NCBI GenBank assembly: GCA_016713865.1
Contig: JADJOG010000006.1
Span: 53,833-117,832 of the forward strand
DNA: 64,000 bases
DNA from: Flavobacteriales bacterium
Lineage (GTDB): Bacteria; Bacteroidota; Bacteroidia; Flavobacteriales_F; PHOS-HE28
Direction: 5' to 3'
Below are positions 34,520-43,781 of the stretch, piece by piece. The notes below the pieces were generated by a model that saw nothing but the letters and a program-made list of their open reading frames with translations, searched no databases and was not told where the DNA came from. The stretch's first letter is position 1, and each line of letters starts with the position of its first letter. Made by a program: the position numbers and the translations under genes.

Positions 34520-36072
34520 CGCGAGCGCCGCTTCTTGGACTTGCTCTTTCCACGGCTCGCATTCGCCCTCACACCATCGAGCACCGGGCTGCGCAGCCCA
34601 TCAACCAAGGTCACTTCGCCGATCGAACTGATCGTACGGACACCTTTCCCGTAGGCGGTTGCCGGAAAACCATCGATGCGGCGAACAGGCGTTTCCCGGA
34701 ACGCGATCGGCGTGAGCAGATCCACTCGGTTCAACCACACTGCCAAATGGATCGGGTCCGTTGCATCCAGCGCGGGCCGGTAGAGCACGCCTTCATGCAC
34801 GAATGGTGTCCCTGCTGGCCGACTATTCCGTGCATCGCATTTCATGGGTGAACAAGCATGTTCCACGAAGGGTCCATGCGGAGTTCCTGCATGATAGCCG
34901 TGCAGCCGGGCCTCGGGCCATGGTGAGCGCGTGCCGAATAGCCACCATAGGTCGGCGTGCTGAAAGAGCGATGGCGCATGCAAGGCTTCGCTCAGAATGA
35001 CCCGCCCTTCCTCCAAACCTGAGTTGTCGTTATGTATGGGCATTATCCGTACTTCGGACTTCTCGAGATCCGAGATCACCGCGCACGGCCGCCCATCAAT
35101 TTGAGCAACGAAAGGGAAAGCAGCCTCAGCTTCCCGCTCGAGCATGGGCCGCGACCGTTTCAGGATATTGTCCACCTTGGGTCGAACACGTGCGATCAGG
35201 CCTTCGCTGCCATCCTCTGCGCTCTTGCGGAACAATGCGTTGAGGTCGCCCTCTGCATCGAAATAGCCGAAGGGCTCCATGCGCGATCTTCCTTTGGATG
35301 GGTTCGGCAGCCATCGCACGTTGCGGCTGCCATCCTCTTGCAGCAGCACATGCACCGGCTGGTGCAGCACTCCGATGTTCCAGGCACCGCTAGCATCCAA
35401 ACGCGCACTTGGCGCGCTGCCCCAGAGGCTGCGCCATTTCCGCATCATCACATGCCAGAAACCGATCGTGGGAAAGCGCCGCAAGGTCGTCGCCAATTCA
35501 ACGGGCGCGCATTCGAGATCGTGCTGCTCCTCGATGACCCTTTGCGCTGGCCAGGCCGCTGCGAATTCAGCAATCCGCACGCCATTGGCAAGCAGTTCGT
35601 CATCAACAGGGGTCACGATTTCGTGCAGGATCTGCTTGCTCGTGAAGTCAGCGAGCATGAAGGATGCGTGGGTGGCTTCCAGCAGCGCTTCTCGGAGCGC
35701 AGGAGGCACTGCGCTGCCATTGGTTCCATCGGCATGCATGAAAGCCCAATGCCGCGCATTGCCAACAGATGGGGAGTCTGGCTGCGAGCCGCCGAGGTGT
35801 AGCACGATTTCCGCTGCGGACATCTCCGCAGATGATATCGGGCTGAGCCCATTCAGTGCTTTGATCGGCGTCACTGCCCTGAATGGAGTCTCTTCTCCAA
35901 TTGCCTTGCGTATAGAGCCCGGAAGGCGCAAGGGTGCGCTCGCATCGGCTTCGTTTACCGCGCGCCAACCGACAACATCGGCGACGGCAAACAGCGCAGT
36001 TACCGCTTCTGCCTCCCAGACCGAGAGGTATGGGCCAACCGATAATGCCACTCGAGTCCGTCGGGCGTTCAT
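34516..36072 (-). CDS. GINT1-like (glucosamine inositolphosphorylceramide transferase N-terminal-type) protein
   Basis: A 518-residue cytoplasmic protein. The C-terminal half resembles the five-bladed propeller domain at the N-terminus of plant GINT1: FPFVAQIDGRPCAVISDLE, EGRVILSEALHAPSLFQHADLWWLFGTRS, LHGYHAGTPHGPFVEH, SPMKCDARNSRPAGTPFVHEGVLYRPALDAT. The N-terminal half (LSVGPYLSVWEAEAVTALFA ... EIVLHLGG) resembles a formyltransferase-like fold. Bacterial members occur in capsule or O-antigen loci and are presumably glycan- or formyl-transferring enzymes; the reaction is not known. Operon position between a glycosyltransferase and a flippase supports a role in glycan assembly. Confidence 0.7.
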   Translation of the reverse strand: MNARRTRVALSVGPYLSVWEAEAVTALFAVADVVGWRAVNEADASAPLRLPGSIRKAIGEETPFRAVTPIKALNGLSPISSAEMSAAEIVLHLGGSQPDSPSVGNARHWAFMHADGTNGSAVPPALREALLEATHASFMLADFTSKQILHEIVTPVDDELLANGVRIAEFAAAWPAQRVIEEQHDLECAPVELATTLRRFPTIGFWHVMMRKWRSLWGSAPSARLDASGAWNIGVLHQPVHVLLQEDGSRNVRWLPNPSKGRSRMEPFGYFDAEGDLNALFRKSAEDGSEGLIARVRPKVDNILKRSRPMLEREAEAAFPFVAQIDGRPCAVISDLEKSEVRIMPIHNDNSGLEEGRVILSEALHAPSLFQHADLWWLFGTRSPWPEARLHGYHAGTPHGPFVEHACSPMKCDARNSRPAGTPFVHEGVLYRPALDATDPIHLAVWLNRVDLLTPIAFRETPVRRIDGFPATAYGKGVRTISSIGEVTLVDGLRSPVLDGVRANASRGKSKSKKRRSR

Positions 36073-37229
36073 GACACAGCTTGCTTGTAGATGCGATTGA
36101 ACACCTCTCCAACCACTTGAGGGCTGAAACGGCCTTCAATCGTGCCTCGGACAGTTGCCGCGTCGTAGGTCTTTCCACCACGGATCATATCCAGCATGGC
36201 CTTCGCCAAGGCGTCATCGTCGCGTGGGTCGATGAGTACGCCATTCTCCGGCGTTATGAATGCCTGTGGCCCACCGCATCGCGTGGCGATCACAGGTTTC
36301 CCTTGGGCAAGCGCTTCGCCGGTCACCACGCTGAAGGTCTCCACATTGCTGTTGATGATTACGGCTTGCGCATTAGCCAGATGATCAAGCACCTGCGCAT
36401 TGGCCATTCGACCGAGGAATCGGACATAGCCGGAAAGGCCGAGTTGTGCGGTGAGTTGCTCCAGCATCGCGCGGTCGGGTCCATCGCCGATGATGGCAAG
36501 ATGCGCTTTTTCATCGGCTAGGCGCGCTGTGGCCAAGGCACGGAGCACGCCGCTGATGTTCTTCGTGCGGTCCACAAGGTCCGCTACCATCATGAAGAGG
36601 CCGGACTCATGCCCCACGGGCAACGGGCGGTCGAGGCCTGGCACCACGTTCGGTGTGACCTCGTAATTCGCGCAAAGCCGGTGGTGCCTGAGCGCCTCGC
36701 CCAGCACATGGCTGACGGCGGTAATGGCCTTGGCCTTGCGGAACAGGAATCGGCTCAGCGCATGAAAGGCGAAGCCCTTGGCGGCATAGGATCCATCGAT
36801 GTACTCGCTGCTCTGCTCGCTGATGATGAATGGTCTCCGATGGCGCATGCCCATGTACCAAGCAAAGAGTGCTGGCCGGACAAGGATGTAGGCATGAATC
36901 AGGTCGGGCAAGCCACGTTCGAGCCGGACCCGTTGCCACCCGCGCAGCGAGGCACGCCAATAGCGGATGAGGTTGCTGGCTTTGCGGGCCGGGCGCCACC
37001 GGATGATCGTAGCGCGGTATCGGACCTCTAACTCCCATAGCCCGGCACTATCGGCAACGCTCATCTCCACAGCGCTCGCTAGGCCTGGCACCGGCACCAA
37101 GTGCATCACACTCATGCGCACGAGCCCGCTGGTGGCGATCGCTTGCTTGCGGATGAAATCGCCCAATTGCGGATCGTGGGTCCCGGGGTACCACTTGGGC
37201 AGCAGAAGCACATGCATGTCTCGCGGCAA
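36069..37229 (-). CDS. Glycosyltransferase family 4 (GT-B fold)
   Basis: A 386-residue GT4-type glycosyltransferase. It begins MHVLLLPKWYPGTHDPQLGDFIRKQA, has the acceptor-domain motif HAYILVRPALFAWY, and the donor domain shows LVDRTKNISGVLRAL, AIIGDGPDRAMLEQLTAQLGL, VRFLGRMANAQVLDHL, and the EX7E nucleotide-sugar motif in NVETFSVVTGEALAQGKPVIATRCGG. The first gene of the three-gene leftward glycan operon. The start may be four codons downstream (Met5). The sugar donor cannot be read. Confidence 0.92.
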   Translation of the reverse strand: MPRDMHVLLLPKWYPGTHDPQLGDFIRKQAIATSGLVRMSVMHLVPVPGLASAVEMSVADSAGLWELEVRYRATIIRWRPARKASNLIRYWRASLRGWQRVRLERGLPDLIHAYILVRPALFAWYMGMRHRRPFIISEQSSEYIDGSYAAKGFAFHALSRFLFRKAKAITAVSHVLGEALRHHRLCANYEVTPNVVPGLDRPLPVGHESGLFMMVADLVDRTKNISGVLRALATARLADEKAHLAIIGDGPDRAMLEQLTAQLGLSGYVRFLGRMANAQVLDHLANAQAVIINSNVETFSVVTGEALAQGKPVIATRCGGPQAFITPENGVLIDPRDDDALAKAMLDMIRGGKTYDAATVRGTIEGRFSPQVVGEVFNRIYKQAVS

Positions 37230-37266
37230 AGTACGTGGCCGCGATAACGCGACCGGATGCCCCGGC

Positions 37267-37274
37267 TATATTTG
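37267..37274 (+). promoter_or_regulatory. Predicted -7 promoter element for tRNA-His
   Basis: TATATTTG matches TAnnTTTG and lies 43 bases upstream of the tRNA-His 5' end. No clear TTG -33 element is present at the usual spacing. Confidence 0.45.
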
Positions 37275-37317
37275 CGGCCTGCCAGAAATGGCGGCCGTGC
37301 CGCAAGGCATGGAACGT

Positions 37318-37392
37318 GGTGGTTGTAGCTCAGTTGGTTAGAGCGCCGGATTGTGGTTCCGGAGGTCGCCGGTTCAAGCCCGGTCTACCACC
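37318..37392 (+). tRNA. tRNA-His (anticodon GTG)
   Basis: Cloverleaf with G-1 (37318) paired to C73 (37392), the identity feature of tRNA-His, anticodon GTG at 37353-37355, D-arm AGCTCAGTTGGTTAGAGC and T-arm GCCGGTTCAAGCCCGGT. CCA is not encoded. The acceptor stem carries a T-T mismatch at pair 6-67, where T-A is expected (TCTACC instead of TCAACC), possibly a base error. Confidence 0.93.
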
Positions 37393-37399
37393 CTAAATG

Positions 37400-37434
37400 A
37401 TCGAGGCGCCTTTTGGTGCCTCGATTCTTTTTTT
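37400..37434 (+). terminator. Rho-independent terminator after tRNA-His
   Basis: Stem ATCGAGGC / GCCTCGAT (extended by GCC/GGT) with a T-rich loop, followed by TCTTTTTTT. Starts seven bases after the tRNA. Confidence 0.9.
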
Positions 37435-37545
37435 GGGCTTTGGTCATTGAGGCCGTCAACCCGGCATGGTTGGCAAGGGCAGGAGTGAGGTTCACGCCGA
37501 CACGAGTGCGCGTCTTAACCTTGCCGCCGCAAAAAGCAGCGCATC

Positions 37546-38808
37546 ATGTTCATCCTCATGGCAGTCGTGTTCGTGGTCGGCTATCTGGCCATCGCCCTCG
37601 AGCACCCCATCCGAATCAATAAAGCGGCCAGTGCGATCCTCACCGGCGCGGTGATATGGGCGATCTTGATGCTAGGCCGCGAGGCCATCTTCCACGGCGA
37701 TGCGGCGCATGCCGATCAAGAGGGCTTGCTGCATCATCTGCTTGAGCATCTCGGCGATATCGGCAGCATCCTCTTCTTCCTCATCGGCGCCATGACCATC
37801 GTGGAACTCGTTGACGTGCATGAGGGCTTCCGCGTGATCACCGATCGCATCACCTCAACCAAGAAGACGCAGCTGTTATGGGTCATCAGCTTCATCACCT
37901 TCTTCCTGAGCGCTGCCCTCGACAACCCAAGGACAAGGAGACGCTCTGGATCTTCGCTGGCATGGTGATCATCGCAGCGAACGCAGGCGGTGCATGGAGT
38001 CCGATCGGCGATGTGACCACGATCATGCTCTGGGTGAAAGGCCAGGTGACCACCGTGAACATCATCGTGAAGCTCATCGCGCCGAGCCTCGTGTGCCTGG
38101 TGCTGCCATTGCTTTGGATCAGCCGAACGCTGAAAGGGAATGGAGCGGCCCGATTCCGTGATCGATCACGGGCATCATTCAAGCGGTGTGACCGCCAACG
38201 AGCGCGTGATGGTGTTCGCCTTAGGAGTTGGCGCGTTGCTATTCGTGCCGGTATTCAAGGCAATCACGCACCTGCCGCCTTTCATGGGCGTGATGCTGGG
38301 CCTCGGTGTTCTCTGGGTGTACACGGAAATCATCCACATGCGGCATGGTGTTGATCAACGCGGCCACTTGATGGTGACTGCCGTTCTCCGCAAGATCGAT
38401 CTGCCAAGCGTGCTTTTCTTCCTCGGTATCCTGGTGGCCGTGGCCGGCCTGCAAGTGGCAGGGCATCTGACGCTTTTGGCTGAGACACTGGATAAGGGCC
38501 TTGGCAACATCTTCCTCATCAACGGCGCCATCGGAGCGCTATCGGCCATTGTGGATAATGTGCCGTTGGTAGCTGCGGCGCAGGGTATGTATCCCATGAC
38601 GCAGTATCCGTCGGATCACTTGTTCTGGGAACTGCTGGCCCTATGCGCGGGCACTGGTGGCAGCATGCTCATCATTGGCTCTGCTGCTGGCGTTGCGGCC
38701 ATGGGCATCATGCACATCGATTTCATCTGGTACCTGAAGCGGATGACCATCCCTGCTGCGATCGGTTATCTCGGCGGCATCATCACCTTCTGGCTGATCT
38801 GGCATTGA
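37546..38808 (+). pseudogene. nhaD: NhaD-type Na+/H+ antiporter with an internal deletion and a frameshift
   Basis: An inner-membrane sodium/proton antiporter of the NhaD/ion-transporter superfamily. The N-terminal part (ALEHPIRINKAASAILTGAV, HHLLEHLGDIGSILFFLIGAMTIVELVDVHEGF, FITFFLSAALDN) breaks at about 37932, exactly where the family has the LTTTIVMVSLLRKL segment; the next frame resumes at KDKETLWIFAGMVIIAANAGGAWSPIGDVTT. About 45 bases seem to be missing. A second frame change near 38140 leads to VTANERVMVFALGVGALLFV ... AIVDNVPLVAAAQGMYPM ... to the stop at 38808. As written it cannot make a functional protein. With Nqr it would complete a sodium cycle, so loss would be surprising. Confidence 0.85.
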
Positions 38809-38823
38809 GGCGGCTCGTCTCGC

Positions 38824-39322
38824 CTACATGGTCTTGATGCCATAGAGCTTGCAAAGCCAAGTCAGGTGGCCGGTATGCAGGGCCTCGTGGCGTATGGCGT
38901 GCGTGATCACATCGCGCGTGTTGCTCCCGATCTGGTTCAGCCCGGTGATATTGGGCGAATCAAGTTGCTCGGTCGTTAGTGTTGGCACATGCACCAGCAC
39001 TTTCTCATGAACGGCTTTGAAAGTGGCCCACACTTCTTCGTAGGGCGGACATTGTTCTTTCGGAAGGCCACGGCTCCCGAGCGTGAAGTGCTTGGCCCAG
39101 CTGAATTTCTCGAATGGCCCGCCCGTGCCGCGAAGCAACAAGCCGTTCTCCGATGTGGCCAGGTGAGCCACCAGCCAGAATACGCTGTTCAGCGGCATGC
39201 CCTCGCTTGTGAATACCCTATGCGGGTCCTCGATCCTTTGGTACACTCAGGTAGAATCGTGAGTATTGACGCGCCCGATCCATCATATGGGCGAGTGTTT
39301 GGGCTTCGGTGGGCTGGCTCAT
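38824..39322 (-). CDS. DinB-superfamily protein, frameshifted
   Basis: A four-helix DinB/YfiT-like protein of about 165 residues. The larger frame (38824-39246) has HRVFTSEGMPLNSVFWLVAHLATSENG, THAIRHEALHTGHLTWL with the family's metal-binding histidines. In the adjacent frame from ATG 39322 lies MSQPTEAQTLAHMMDRARQY, a typical first helix. An extra A near 39236 (AAA where AA would fit) separates them. Members are thiol-dependent metalloenzymes or of unknown role; in bacillithiol users some act as bacillithiol transferases, which is possible here. Confidence 0.7.
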
Positions 39323-39516
39323 GATTGAGGTTGTGGCTGGCGAAGATGGTCGATGAGCGATTATCCCTTACCGCACAATTTGAATTGAAAAGGAAGGTTT
39401 GAGGAATTCGGATCAATCACCGGTCGGCCTTTCCCGTTTGGGAGGGCATCACCGTCTTGCTCGCCGCCGGCGGCCCCCCCCCGCTCCCCCGGCCCCTTTC
39501 CTTTGGGGAGCTCTTA

Positions 39517-39784
39517 AGCCTTGCTCGCTTCGCTCGCGGGCTTTTCCGTTTCTGGATCATGCTCAAGCTGGTCGGGATTGGCCGCCCTCCGGTCGGCCTT
39601 TCCCGTTGGGGAAGGCTTCAACTGAAAGCCTTGCTCGCTTCGCTCGCGGGCTTTTCCGTTTCTGGATCATGCTCAAGCTGGTCGGGATTGGCCTCCCTCC
39701 GGTCGGCCTTTCCCGTTGGGGAAGGCTTCAACTGAAAGCCTTGCTCGCTTCGCTCGCGGGCTTTTCCGTTTCTGGATCACGCGC
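39517..39784. repeat. 110-bp tandem repeat, about 2.4 copies
   Basis: A unit beginning AGCCTTGCTCGCTTCGCTCG recurs at 39517, 39627 and 39737, a period of 110 bases, with almost identical copies (one G/T difference near 39584/39694). Each unit contains two small hairpins (GCTCGCTTCGCTCGC; TCGGCCTTTCCCGTTGGGGA). A degenerate preceding copy with GGTCGGCCTTTCCCG is seen at 39421. Confidence 0.85.
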
Positions 39785-39815
39785 TCAAGCTGCGCTTGGC
39801 TGATCCAGAAGCGGA

Positions 39816-39842
39816 AAGCCGCCTGCCATCGGCAGGCGGCTT
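39816..39842 (-). terminator. Intrinsic terminator of tRNA-Ser
   Basis: Stem AAGCCGCCTGCC / GGCAGGCGGCTT with a three-base loop; on the minus strand it is followed by TTCC. It lies three bases past the CCA end of the tRNA. Confidence 0.7.
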
Positions 39843-39845
39843 ACT

Positions 39846-39934
39846 TGGCGGAGAGGGAGGGATTCGAACCCCCGTCCCGCGAAGCGTGAAGCGGTTTTCA
39901 AGACCGCCGCATTCGACCGCTCTGCCACCTCTCC
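39846..39934 (-). tRNA. tRNA-Ser (anticodon TGA)
   Basis: Minus-strand class II tRNA with 5' GGAGAGG, D-arm GGCAGAGCGGTCGAATGCGGC, anticodon TGA in the loop CTTGAAA, a long variable arm (CGCTTCACGCTTCGCGGGAC), T-arm GGGTTCGAATCCC, discriminator G and an encoded CCA (39846-39848). Confidence 0.95.
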
Positions 39935-39983
39935 AAGGGCCGCGAATGTATCGTGATACCGTTGCCCGGCGATCTTCGCCCCG

Positions 39984-40754
39984 ATGCAGGGCGTTATCAC
40001 CTTCCTCGGAACAGGCACCAGCCAAGGTGTACCGGTGATCGGTTGCGGTTGCGCGGTTTGCCGCAGCAGTGATCCGCGCGATGCCCGCTTGCGCAGCTCG
40101 GCCATGGTTGATGTTGGAGCCACTCGCCTGCTGATCGATGCCGGCCCCGACCTGCGGCAGCAGATGCTGAGCGCCCACGTTGATCGTTTGGATGCCGTGC
40201 TGCTCACGCACGAGCATATGGATCATATCGGTGGCATCGATGATCTGCGCGCATTCAACTTCCGTCAGCGACGGGCCATGGACATCCATGGCAATGCAGC
40301 CACGCTCGAAGCGGTGCGCCACATGTATCACTATGCGTTTGGCGAACGTGTGTATCCCGGTGTGCCGGAGCTGGCGCTGCATGCCGTGGATGGTGCGTTC
40401 ACTATCGGCGATGCGCGTATCGAGCCATTCGCCGTGCTGCATGGTCGAATGCCCGTGCTGGGCTATCGCATCGGTGGGCTCGCGTACATCACCGATGCGA
40501 ATCACATCGCGGATGAGGTGGTGGAGCGCTTGCATGGCATCGATGTGCTGGTGCTGAATGCGCTCCGGCAGAGCGAGCACCCGACGCATTTCAACCTGCA
40601 GCAAGCCCTCGCCATGGTGGAGCGGATCGCGCCGAAGCGGGCCTGTTTCACGCACATCAGCCACTTGCTAGGCACCAATGCGGAAGTGAGCGCCGAACTG
40701 CCCCAAGGCGTTGAGCTGGCCACCGATGGGCTGCGCATCGATTTCCCGGCCTGA
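39984..40754 (+). CDS. PhnP-like metallo-beta-lactamase-fold hydrolase
   Basis: A 256-residue MBL-fold protein. It opens ITFLGTGTSQGVPVIGCGCAVC with the cysteine cluster seen in PhnP-like phosphodiesterases, followed by the metal motif LTHEHMDHIGGIDDLR, and the later histidines in VLHGRMPVLGYRI, ITDANHI and FTHISHLLG. PhnP acts on cyclic phosphodiesters, but Bacteroidota homologues are generally uncharacterised. The gene is divergent from tRNA-Ser and precedes the secreted metalloprotease. Confidence 0.88.
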   Translation: MQGVITFLGTGTSQGVPVIGCGCAVCRSSDPRDARLRSSAMVDVGATRLLIDAGPDLRQQMLSAHVDRLDAVLLTHEHMDHIGGIDDLRAFNFRQRRAMDIHGNAATLEAVRHMYHYAFGERVYPGVPELALHAVDGAFTIGDARIEPFAVLHGRMPVLGYRIGGLAYITDANHIADEVVERLHGIDVLVLNALRQSEHPTHFNLQQALAMVERIAPKRACFTHISHLLGTNAEVSAELPQGVELATDGLRIDFPA

Positions 40755-40817
40755 GTGCCTGGCCTTTGCGCATTGACCGGCATTCGCCACCTTCGGTCCG
40801 CCGCAGGCACCCGCACC

Positions 40818-43781
40818 ATGAAACAGATCCTTTCGTTCGTCGCGTTTCTGACAGTCATCTCTGTCGACGCCCAATACCAGCGCACCGGGCATTCCATTAC
40901 CTTCATCAAGGATGGCAACCGCCCGCTTGATATCGGTTACCAGTATGAGTTAAGGCAGGGCGCGGCCTGGCAGGCTTTCCTCGCGCAGTATCCGGAGTGG
41001 ACCGTTGAATACAATGAGTCGTCCGGCATGCCGCGATTAGCCTTCGGGCCTCCGATCACCGCGGATGGTGCGACCCCGGAAGAGAAGGCGGCTGCATTCA
41101 TGGAATCGGAATTATCGCGGTTCGGCGCGCCAATCGGCGAGCTTATGCATGTGGCCACGCTTCCTGCCAAGCGCATCACCTACATTCATTTCAAGCAAGA
41201 GCACAATGGCTTGCCGGTGCTTTGGAGCAAGGCAATGGTGAAGCTTGATGCATGGGGCCGGGTGATCGCTTTCGAGTTGGATGCGGTGAAGGATATACCA
41301 ACTGATCTCGCGCCCATTCTGGGTCCCGATGCCGCGATCAGCGCCGCGCAGCAAGGGCTATCCGGGATCGTCGCCGCAGAGGCCATGGGCAAGCGCTACC
41401 TGCCGGTTCCGACTGGACGCAGCATCAGCCATCGTCTGGTTGAAGAGGTGATGGTGCATACGCAAGGCGCGCGCCCCGGCCGCTTCCACTGCTTGGTTGA
41501 TCTGGTGAGCGGAGAGTTGCTTTATCGCGAGGATCTGGTGGTGAGCGAGCAGGGCCATGGCGATCATTGCGGTCATGACGAAGGTGGCGATGATGCTGCT
41601 GATGCGCAGGTGAATGGCAATGTGCATACGAATGGCGCGCTGGTCCCTGCAACCGTGGAGGGCCTTCCTGACCTGAGGCTCACGATCAACGGCAGCTTCT
41701 ACTACACCGACGATAGCGGCTACCTGCCCACGGGGCTAACAGGCCCGGTGAGCGCACAGGTTCAATTGCGCGGCCGCTGGTCCAACACGCGAACCAATGC
41801 TGTTACGCCATCCTTCAACTCCACCCTGAACGAAGGGGCCAATACGATCAGCTTCGATGCCAATGCCAACATTCGCCAGCGCACGGCCTATTATGGCGTG
41901 AGCCGCATACACAATCATTGCAAGAGCGTGCTGCCGAGCTTCACGGGCATGGATATCGTGCTGAATACCAATGTGGATGTGACTGGCGATACGTGCAACG
42001 CTTATTACGATGGCTCCTCCATCAATTTCTACGCGCAATCAGCCACGTGCCGCGCGCTCTCGCTCTATTCCGATGTGATCTACCATGAGTACGGGCACGG
42101 CATCAATAGCACCTTCTATCAATCCATCGGGCAGGTGTTCAACAACGGCGCGATGAACGAGGGTTACGCCGATGTGTGGGCCATCACGCTCACGGAGAAT
42201 CCTGTGATGACCCTCGGATTCCGCATCCCTGAGCCCAATAGCTACATCAGGCGTTATGACCAGGATCCTCGTGTCTATCCTATAGACATCGTTGGTGAGG
42301 TGCACAGCGATGGTGAGATCATCGCGGGTGCATGGTGGGATACGTACCGCTTGCTCAACTGGGACATGCCGCTCACGCTCTCGCTCTTCGCTGATGCCTA
42401 CCCCGGCGCGCAGGCTACGGTGGCCAACGGCAACGAGGGGGTGGCCTTCCGGAACGTGCTGATCGCCGTGCTGCAGGCCGATGATGATGATGGCAACATC
42501 GCGAATGGCACGCCTCACGGCACTGCGATCGTGCAGGCTTTCGCATTGCACGGCATCACGCTGCTCAGCAACGCGCAATTCAATCACACGCCGGTGGCCT
42601 CGGCCAACCCGAACTCCACGATCCCCATCAATTCCACGCTTGCGCTCACCTTCCCGTTCAATACATACGTGTCCAATGCGGACCTGCATTACCGCCTGAC
42701 GGAGAACACGCCATGGGTCACTGTGCCATTAAACATCAACGGAAGCAACTACACGGCGCAGATCCCAGGTCAGCCAGCAGGCACGATCGTGGCCTACTAC
42801 CTCACGGTGAACGATGTGTTCGGGAGCCTGAGCACCGTTACGCCTATTGGCGCAAACCTCTTCGCGCAGGGCTATCTGCCGCACTACACGATGGTGGGCT
42901 TCACGCTGATCGCCACGGAGGATGGAGACAATTTCAGCGAGCTCGGCAACTGGATCACCTCGCCGCAGGGCAATGCCACCACGGGCCAATGGGAATATGG
43001 AGTCATCATACCATCGTATTTGACGCCTGGCGATCCGAACACCATCGTGCAAGCTGCCCAGCAGCACACACCGGGCGGCTTGCTGTGTTACTACACGGGC
43101 AACGCGGCCAGCGCGAATTCAGCAGCAGGCACCAACGATATCGATGCGGGATCCACCATCCTGGTCAGTGACCCTATGAACCTCACGGGGTACACGAATC
43201 CTGCATTCACATACTGGCGCTGGTACACCAATAGCATGGGCGCCAATCCCAGCGCAGATTGGTGGCAGGTGGAACTGAGCAATAACAACGGCTCTACCTG
43301 GGTGCGCGTTGAGAATACGAAGGCCAGCGACAGGAGCTGGCGGCGCAAGGCCTTCCGCGTGGAGGAGTTCCTTCCGATCACAGCGAACATGCGGATGCGC
43401 TTCATCGCAAGCGATAGCCTGCGGCTTGGCGTATCGCTCAATGGTGGAAGCCTGGTTGAGGCAGCCTTGGATGACATACAACTCTGGAACGCGCCGGAGA
43501 ACACATTGAATGTTGATGATGCGCCAGTGGACCTGATCGGAGGCTTGTACCCCAACCCGACGAGTGACCTGGTGCATGTGCGGCTCACGCGCGACGGCAT
43601 GCGGAATATCCGCTTCGACGTCGCAGACTTCACTGGCCGGGTGGTGCGATCGCAACCGATGTCTTCAGCAAGTCAAGGGTGGGTTGCGATGGACGTGAGC
43701 GCGCTGGCCGAAGGGCAGTACATCCTCGTCGTAAGCTGGGACGGCGGGCGCAGCGAGCGGCGCTTCACCGTTATGCGCTGA
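40818..43781 (+). CDS. Secreted gluzincin metalloprotease (M36/M4-like) with T9SS type A sorting domain
   Basis: 987 residues from ATG 40818 (MKQILSFVAFLTVISVDAQ signal; the frame continues upstream). An FTP-like propeptide (AGELSRFG..., ITYIHFKQEHNGLPVLWSKA) is followed by a PepSY-like region and the catalytic domain, with HEYGH at residues 423-427 and the third ligand in NEGYADVWAIT about 30 residues later. The motif order fits fungalysin-type gluzincins. Then come Ig-like domains (HTPVASANPNSTIPINS), a jelly-roll (WWQVELSNNNGSTWVRVE ... LDDIQLWN), and YPNPTSDLVHVRL ... LAEGQYILVV, a type A sorting domain. Extracellular proteolysis is likely. Confidence 0.9.
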   Translation: MKQILSFVAFLTVISVDAQYQRTGHSITFIKDGNRPLDIGYQYELRQGAAWQAFLAQYPEWTVEYNESSGMPRLAFGPPITADGATPEEKAAAFMESELSRFGAPIGELMHVATLPAKRITYIHFKQEHNGLPVLWSKAMVKLDAWGRVIAFELDAVKDIPTDLAPILGPDAAISAAQQGLSGIVAAEAMGKRYLPVPTGRSISHRLVEEVMVHTQGARPGRFHCLVDLVSGELLYREDLVVSEQGHGDHCGHDEGGDDAADAQVNGNVHTNGALVPATVEGLPDLRLTINGSFYYTDDSGYLPTGLTGPVSAQVQLRGRWSNTRTNAVTPSFNSTLNEGANTISFDANANIRQRTAYYGVSRIHNHCKSVLPSFTGMDIVLNTNVDVTGDTCNAYYDGSSINFYAQSATCRALSLYSDVIYHEYGHGINSTFYQSIGQVFNNGAMNEGYADVWAITLTENPVMTLGFRIPEPNSYIRRYDQDPRVYPIDIVGEVHSDGEIIAGAWWDTYRLLNWDMPLTLSLFADAYPGAQATVANGNEGVAFRNVLIAVLQADDDDGNIANGTPHGTAIVQAFALHGITLLSNAQFNHTPVASANPNSTIPINSTLALTFPFNTYVSNADLHYRLTENTPWVTVPLNINGSNYTAQIPGQPAGTIVAYYLTVNDVFGSLSTVTPIGANLFAQGYLPHYTMVGFTLIATEDGDNFSELGNWITSPQGNATTGQWEYGVIIPSYLTPGDPNTIVQAAQQHTPGGLLCYYTGNAASANSAAGTNDIDAGSTILVSDPMNLTGYTNPAFTYWRWYTNSMGANPSADWWQVELSNNNGSTWVRVENTKASDRSWRRKAFRVEEFLPITANMRMRFIASDSLRLGVSLNGGSLVEAALDDIQLWNAPENTLNVDDAPVDLIGGLYPNPTSDLVHVRLTRDGMRNIRFDVADFTGRVVRSQPMSSASQGWVAMDVSALAEGQYILVVSWDGGRSERRFTVMR

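Larger units (their letters stand above)
39323..39845. other. Intergenic region with C-rich tract and tandem repeats
   Basis: About 520 bases without a gene. It contains a very C-rich stretch (39472-39500), the 110-bp tandem repeat array at 39517-39784 and the terminator of tRNA-Ser. The long plus-strand frame across it (39399-39803) is only a translation of the repeats. Confidence 0.6.

Noticed and set aside
39517..39784. Possible CRISPR array
   Set aside because: Unit is 110 bp with no unique spacers and no cas genes nearby.
39399..39803. A 134-codon frame with repeated SLARFARGLFRFWIM peptide
   Set aside because: It is the translation of the 110-bp tandem repeats; no start context and the peptide repeats exactly with the DNA.
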